Assembly: GCF_009939295.1 (NCBI RefSeq)
Contig: NZ_WVIC01000004.1
Coordinates: 100,929-164,928, forward strand
Direction: 5' to 3'
DNA from: Petrachloros mirabilis ULC683
GTDB taxonomy: Bacteria > Cyanobacteriota > Cyanobacteriia > Thermosynechococcales > Thermosynechococcaceae
Length of the DNA: 64,000 nucleotides
The first letter of the stretch is position 1; every line of letters starts with the position of its first letter. Below the pieces are notes generated by a model. The model had not been told where the DNA came from. It ran no database searches and worked only from the letters and a program-made list of their open reading frames with translations. Positions 60,166 through 64,000 of the stretch are shown piece after piece. The position numbers and the translations under genes were made by a program.

Positions 60166-60468
60166 GGCTGAATAATACTGAATGAGGGCTGTTAGGCACT
60201 GTTTCAGGGAGGGAGCGTGTCACCAGTGACATCTCCAAAGTAATCACTTTCAACGAGCGAGAGGGGAATGGCCTGGGTTCATGCCAAAAAACTATAGTGC
60301 CCCTCAACGGCTTGGAAATTACCCTAGCGTGAGTTCGGCAGCTCTCGCCTGCCACGACTTGCAAATCACTCCCAGCAATTGCATCAGCATCAGCCAATAA
60401 GATAAGGTCAAAGTCCGGGGTGCCGTTACTCCTAAAAATCTTGCTGGCGCTGTTGCACTACATCCACT
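60166..60468. other. Divergent putA-pheT intergenic region
   Basis: No gene was found. It should contain promoters for both flanking genes. The 14-bp inverted repeat TGTCAC-CA-GTGACA is at 60218-60231, 53 bases before the putA start. No T-box or terminator-like attenuator was seen for pheT. Confidence 0.4.
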
Positions 60469-62931
60469 ATGCGTATTTCCTTAAACTGGCTGCGGGAACT
60501 TGTGGCCATTGATCTGCCCCCCGAAGAATTGGCCGAGAAACTGACCCTGGCGGGCTTTGAAGTTGAAGACATTGAAGATCGCCGCACCTGGGCTGATCGT
60601 GTAGTGGTGGGTCGTGTCGTGGATCGCCAACCCCACCCAGATGCCACCAAGCTCAGCGTGTGTCAGGTCGATATCGGGGCTGAGTCCGTTTCCACCATTG
60701 TGTGCGGTGCCCCAAATGTCGCCACCGGGCAGTGGGTGGCCGTAGCCACAGTGGGGGCTTATCTACCCTGCGTTGATCTCAAAATTAAGCCTGCCAAACT
60801 GCGGGGAGTGATGTCCCAGGGTATGATTTGCTCCCTGGCAGAACTGGGCCTAGAAAAAGAGGCTGAGGGCATTCACACTTTTGATTCGGAAACTCTGGAC
60901 TTGAAATTAGGGCAGGATGTGCGTCCTCTGTTGGGATTAGATGATGTCATTTTAGATTTAACCTCTACGGCCAATCGCGCCGACGCCTTAAGCATGGTTG
61001 GGGTTGCCCGTGAGGTGGCGGCGTTAACGGGGGCTCCCCTAACGCTGCCCAAAGTTCCAAGGTTCGATGAAGCTGTTCAGTCTGGGGGCGTCACGGTGAC
61101 TCTTGCTGACCCTGAAGCCTGCCCTGCCTATATCGCTACCGTTCTCGACTCAGTCCAAATCGGCCCCTCCCCCGCCTGGATGCAGCGGCGTTTGGAGGCT
61201 GCGGGCACCCGACCTATCAACAATGTGGTAGATATTACTAACTATATTTTGCTGGAGTGGGGCCAGCCCCTCCACGCTTTTGATGGCCAAGCCCTGCGAT
61301 CGATTGCTAGTGCGAAGGCCAAGGCTCCCCTAACCTTAGGGGTACGCTTTGCCCAATCGGGGGAAACGCTGACCACCCTTGACAGCCAGGAGCGAACACT
61401 CTCAGAAGCCGCCCTAGTGATTACCGCCAACAATCATCCCGTGGCATTGGCAGGAGTCATGGGGGGCGAAGATGCCGAAGTGAGTGACCACAGTCGTCAG
61501 ATTATCCTAGAAGCAGCGCTATTTAGCTCCATTGCCGTGCGTCGCTCTGCCCGGAGTCAGGGGTTGCGATCTGAAGCCTCTACCCGATACGAGCGGGGGG
61601 TCAATGAAACCCAACTGGATGCAGCTTGTGCCCACGCACTGCATCTGCTGCAAACCTTGGCCGGGGCAAACATTCGCAGCCAGGATCGAGCCGATGAGCG
61701 CAAGCCTACTGAGCGAGCCATTGAGCTGCGGCTGGCTCGGATCCATCACATTTTGGGACAAGTGCGAGATGATCAAGGTGCCCCCACCTTGTTGAGTGCG
61801 GTTCAGGTGACCCAGCATTTGCAATCCCTGGGGTTGACGCTCGATGAGATTAAACCTGGACAGGTGTGGCGAGTGACGGTGCCGCCCCATCGCCATCGTG
61901 ATTTAGAGCGGGAAATTGACCTGATTGAAGAGATTGCCCGTCTGCATGGCTATGACACCTTCTGTGAGACCCTACCCGCCCAGACCTCCTTGGGACGGCT
62001 CTCAGTGGAAGAAGCGCTGACCCGCAAGCTGCGGGAGACTCTGCGGGGGGCGGGGCTAACCGAGTTGATCCACTATTCCTGGGTCAAACCTGGGGGAGAA
62101 TCCCAGGTGCGGGTGGTCAACCCACTGCTGGTGGAATTCTCGGCTCTGCGGACGGAAATGCTCACGGGGTTGATCAATGCCTTTCAATACAACCTGGAAC
62201 AAGGCAATGGGGCTTTAAACGGATTTGAACTCGGTAAAGTCTTCTGGCGGGAGGGTGAGACGCTGCACGAGAGAGGGGCGATCGCAGCCATCCTCGGCGG
62301 TGACCCCATTCAGGGACAGTGGGTACGCAGCGGCCAGAAGGAGCAGCCCCTTTCCTGGTATGAAGCCAAAGGGATTTTAGAGCAGGTGTTCAGCATCCTG
62401 GGGCTGAGCGTCGAGTATCGCCCCGATGCCAGCAACCCCCTCCTGCATCCAGGGCGGACGGCAGCGCTCTGGAGTCGAGGGGAGTGCCTAGGGCAATTTG
62501 GCCAATTGCATCCCCAACTGCGCCAGAGCCGCAATTTACCTGAGGCGGTCTATGCCGTTGAGCTAAACCTGGATCAGTTGCTGACCCAACTGGCTCAGAC
62601 CTATGGCAAAGCCACCCGCTTTCAGCCCTTTTCGAGCTTCCCAGCCACAGAGCGGGATCTGGCCTTTTTTGTCTCTGAGGACATCCCGGTGGCAAAGCTG
62701 ACCCAAACCATGACTAAGGCAGCGGCCCAGGGCAAACAAAAAATCTTGGAATCCGTCACCCTCTTTGATCAGTATTGTGGTGCATCGGTTCCGGCAGGGC
62801 AGCGCAGTCTGGCCTTTCGACTGCGGTATCGAGCTGGCGATCGCACCCTCACCGAGGAAGAGGTCACCCCCGTTCACCAAGCGGTGCGGGCGGCTCTGGA
62901 AAAGCAGTTTCAGGTGAGCCTGCGGAGCTAG
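60469..62931 (+). CDS. pheT: Phenylalanyl-tRNA synthetase beta subunit
   Basis: The 820-residue product is full length. It begins [20 protein letters not shown], then has the tRNA-binding EMAP-like domain ([20 protein letters not shown]), the B3/B4 editing region ([20 protein letters not shown]), the B5 domain and the C-terminal anticodon-binding fold ([15 protein letters not shown]). It pairs with PheS, which is not adjacent, as is usual in cyanobacteria. The phosphopantetheinyl transferase gene follows after 14 bases. Confidence 0.97.
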   Translation: MRISLNWLRELVAIDLPPEELAEKLTLAGFEVEDIEDRRTWADRVVVGRVVDRQPHPDATKLSVCQVDIGAESVSTIVCGAPNVATGQWVAVATVGAYLPCVDLKIKPAKLRGVMSQGMICSLAELGLEKEAEGIHTFDSETLDLKLGQDVRPLLGLDDVILDLTSTANRADALSMVGVAREVAALTGAPLTLPKVPRFDEAVQSGGVTVTLADPEACPAYIATVLDSVQIGPSPAWMQRRLEAAGTRPINNVVDITNYILLEWGQPLHAFDGQALRSIASAKAKAPLTLGVRFAQSGETLTTLDSQERTLSEAALVITANNHPVALAGVMGGEDAEVSDHSRQIILEAALFSSIAVRRSARSQGLRSEASTRYERGVNETQLDAACAHALHLLQTLAGANIRSQDRADERKPTERAIELRLARIHHILGQVRDDQGAPTLLSAVQVTQHLQSLGLTLDEIKPGQVWRVTVPPHRHRDLEREIDLIEEIARLHGYDTFCETLPAQTSLGRLSVEEALTRKLRETLRGAGLTELIHYSWVKPGGESQVRVVNPLLVEFSALRTEMLTGLINAFQYNLEQGNGALNGFELGKVFWREGETLHERGAIAAILGGDPIQGQWVRSGQKEQPLSWYEAKGILEQVFSILGLSVEYRPDASNPLLHPGRTAALWSRGECLGQFGQLHPQLRQSRNLPEAVYAVELNLDQLLTQLAQTYGKATRFQPFSSFPATERDLAFFVSEDIPVAKLTQTMTKAAAQGKQKILESVTLFDQYCGASVPAGQRSLAFRLRYRAGDRTLTEEEVTPVHQAVRAALEKQFQVSLRS

Positions 62932-62945
62932 AAACGGGTGTCCCC

Positions 62946-63740
62946 ATGGAGCTCTGTGCCCATACGGTTCATGTGTGGTCAGTGGATCTAGATCACTGGT
63001 CGCCAGAATCTTTTGGGGGCGTGTTGTCTGCGGATGAGCAGGCGCGCGCCAGTCGATTCAAATTTGAGCAACTCCGCGATCGCTTTATTATTTGCCGGGG
63101 ACTGCTGCGCTACTGCCTCAGTCAATACCTGGCGGTCGAGCCAGTCCAGGTTCACTTTACCTACGGTGCCAAGGGCAAACCGGCACTGCAAAGCTCAGCG
63201 GGACTGGCCTTCAACCTGTCTCACTCCCAGAATCGAGCTGTGTACGCTTTCAGTCAGGAAAACATCGGGGTTGATCTAGAGCAGATCAGTGATTCCACGC
63301 CTTACCTGGAGCTGGCAGCGCGCTTTTTTCTGCCCCAGGAATATCAGCAACTAGTGGCTTTGCCTGCCCCTCAACAGCAGCGGGCATTTTTTCAAACCTG
63401 GACGCGCAAAGAAGCCTGTATTAAACTCAGGGGCACCAGCCTGGGAGAAGACCTCAGCCGCATTCAGGTGCCCGTTATCTTTACTGACCCTGCCCAGCAG
63501 AGCCAGCAAATTGCCTATGGTCTGGATCTAGCACTGTGGGAAGATTGTGCGGCGGCGATCGCCCTCTCAGCACCATGGCATCGAGTCCAGTGCTGGCAGT
63601 GGTGTCCTTCAGTCCCAAAAACTGAAATCTTGGTACCTACACAGTGTCGTCAGGAATTTGAGCTACATCCAGAGGATTTTTGGAGCGGGTGGTTGACGAC
63701 AGCCTACAATGTAGGGAATGATAAGAAATCGCGGCAGTAA
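62946..63740 (+). CDS. Sfp-type 4'-phosphopantetheinyl transferase
   Basis: The 264-residue enzyme transfers phosphopantetheine from CoA to carrier proteins of fatty acid, polyketide or peptide synthesis. It has the Sfp motifs LAFNLSHSQ, GVDLE (Asp110, Glu112) and FFQTWTRKEACIK (Trp152, Lys155, Glu156, Lys160). Cyanobacteria typically rely on one such enzyme for both primary and heterocyst-type carriers. The ATG at 62946 was chosen; 57 upstream open codons overlap pheT in another frame. No carrier or NRPS gene is adjacent. Confidence 0.93.
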   Translation: MELCAHTVHVWSVDLDHWSPESFGGVLSADEQARASRFKFEQLRDRFIICRGLLRYCLSQYLAVEPVQVHFTYGAKGKPALQSSAGLAFNLSHSQNRAVYAFSQENIGVDLEQISDSTPYLELAARFFLPQEYQQLVALPAPQQQRAFFQTWTRKEACIKLRGTSLGEDLSRIQVPVIFTDPAQQSQQIAYGLDLALWEDCAAAIALSAPWHRVQCWQWCPSVPKTEILVPTQCRQEFELHPEDFWSGWLTTAYNVGNDKKSRQ

Positions 63741-63749
63741 GTCGCTCGC

Positions 63750-63833
63750 GCGGAACTGGCGGAATTGGTAGACGCGCTAGGTTCAGGTCCTAGTGCCCGC
63801 AAGGGCTTCGGGGTTCAAGTCCCCGGTTCCGCA
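63750..63833 (+). tRNA. tRNA-Leu (CAG)
   Basis: The acceptor stem GCGGAAC pairs with GTTCCGC, leaving A as the discriminator. The anticodon loop TTCAGGT between CTAGG and CCTAG gives CAG, reading CUG. A long variable arm (GCCCGCAAGGGC) and the T arm GGGGTTCAAGTCCCC make it a class II leucine tRNA. CCA is not encoded. Confidence 0.97.
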
Positions 63834-63892
63834 TCTTTTACAGATGCGTCATAATCCAGGCTGATGGTACTGGTTTCTTGTGCCCTTGATAA

Positions 63893-64000
63893 AGGTGAAC
63901 TCGACGACCTATCCGCCCTCACCCCTTAGCCCCATCTCCCAATCCTGGGCTACCGTGTACACACAAGTCTTGAAAAATTCAAAATCTTTGCACTCGCCCC
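63893..64000. repeat. Palindromic repeat running off the right edge
   Basis: The block from GAACTCGACGACCTATCCGC through CCCTCACCCC and CTCCCAATCCTGGG matches the reverse complement of 30975-31040. CTACCGTGTACACACAAGTCTT resembles 31085-31111. The element is cut by the window end, so its full extent is unknown. Confidence 0.65.

Overview
The window reads as chromosomal DNA of a filamentous, Leptolyngbya-like cyanobacterium. The evidence is the frequent HIP1 octamer GCGATCGC (for example 370-377 and 25505-25512), a CruP-type carotenoid oxidoreductase, a plant/cyanobacterial sugar kinase of the SePSK/XK-1 type, an ArsA/GET3 ATPase with an Hsp20-like tail, DUF4330, two XisH/XisI pairs, and cyanobacterial intergenic palindromes of the CCCCCCAATCCTGGGGGG type. 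The lineage below phylum is an inference. No rRNA, CRISPR array, prophage or complete insertion sequence was seen. One tRNA, Leu(CAG), lies near the right end.

Layout. 1-5350: argC, a cardiolipin synthase, a TolC-type outer membrane protein with an unusual glutamine-rich insert, and an SRAP (YedK/HMCES) DNA-repair protein. 5350-8100: an accessory strip with a headless TetR gene, a truncated acetyltransferase, a palindromic repeat, a DUF433/DUF5615 toxin-antitoxin pair, a CcbP-like gene with an altered tail and an orphan reading-frame fragment. 8082-12190: an ABC-2 exporter pair and a monomeric-type isocitrate dehydrogenase. 12507-13557: the first xisH-xisI pair and a 108-bp palindromic element. 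13615-25102: a GST-like protein, rfbD, proA, a TpsB/FhaC-type transporter, hslO-ureD-ureA-ureB with no ureC following, an isolated fusA, a metal-type MerR regulator and smpB. 25282-37027: an MFS symporter, a DUF262/DUF1524 protein, a PhoX phosphatase with a candidate Pho box, a sugar kinase, small ORFs, and a tight operon of M48 protease, CobE/CbiG-C, a 51-residue protein and a pentapeptide-repeat protein. 37086-51666: dxr, an SDR, TspO, cobK, a TauE-type transporter, carB, ArsA/GET3, an MBL-fold protein, a CHRD protein and cruP. 51761-56335: a second accessory strip, with the operon RAYT transposase - xisH - xisI - Uma2, a fused relic carrying a DNA-methylase-like tail, midA, and a headless Rpn/DUF4351 gene with a 12-bp minisatellite. 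56346-63833: an rRNA methyltransferase, putA, pheT, an Sfp-type phosphopantetheinyl transferase and tRNA-Leu.

How it fits together. Most of the window is housekeeping: arginine and proline metabolism (argC, proA, putA, carB), isoprenoid and carotenoid metabolism (dxr, cruP), cobalamin (cobE/cbiG, cobK), nitrogen and phosphate acquisition (ureDAB, phoX), and translation (fusA, smpB, pheT, tRNA). Accessory material sits in discrete gaps made of selfish or defence-like modules, gene relics and palindromic repeats. The strongest candidate for an undescribed unit is the four-gene operon RAYT-XisH-XisI-Uma2 (52108-54152). It joins a single-strand HUH transposase to two PD-(D/E)XK-type proteins and has a REP-like hairpin at its head. 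A second xisHI pair with the same 13-nt overlap lies 40 kb away, and no fdxN-type element or recombinase is visible near either.
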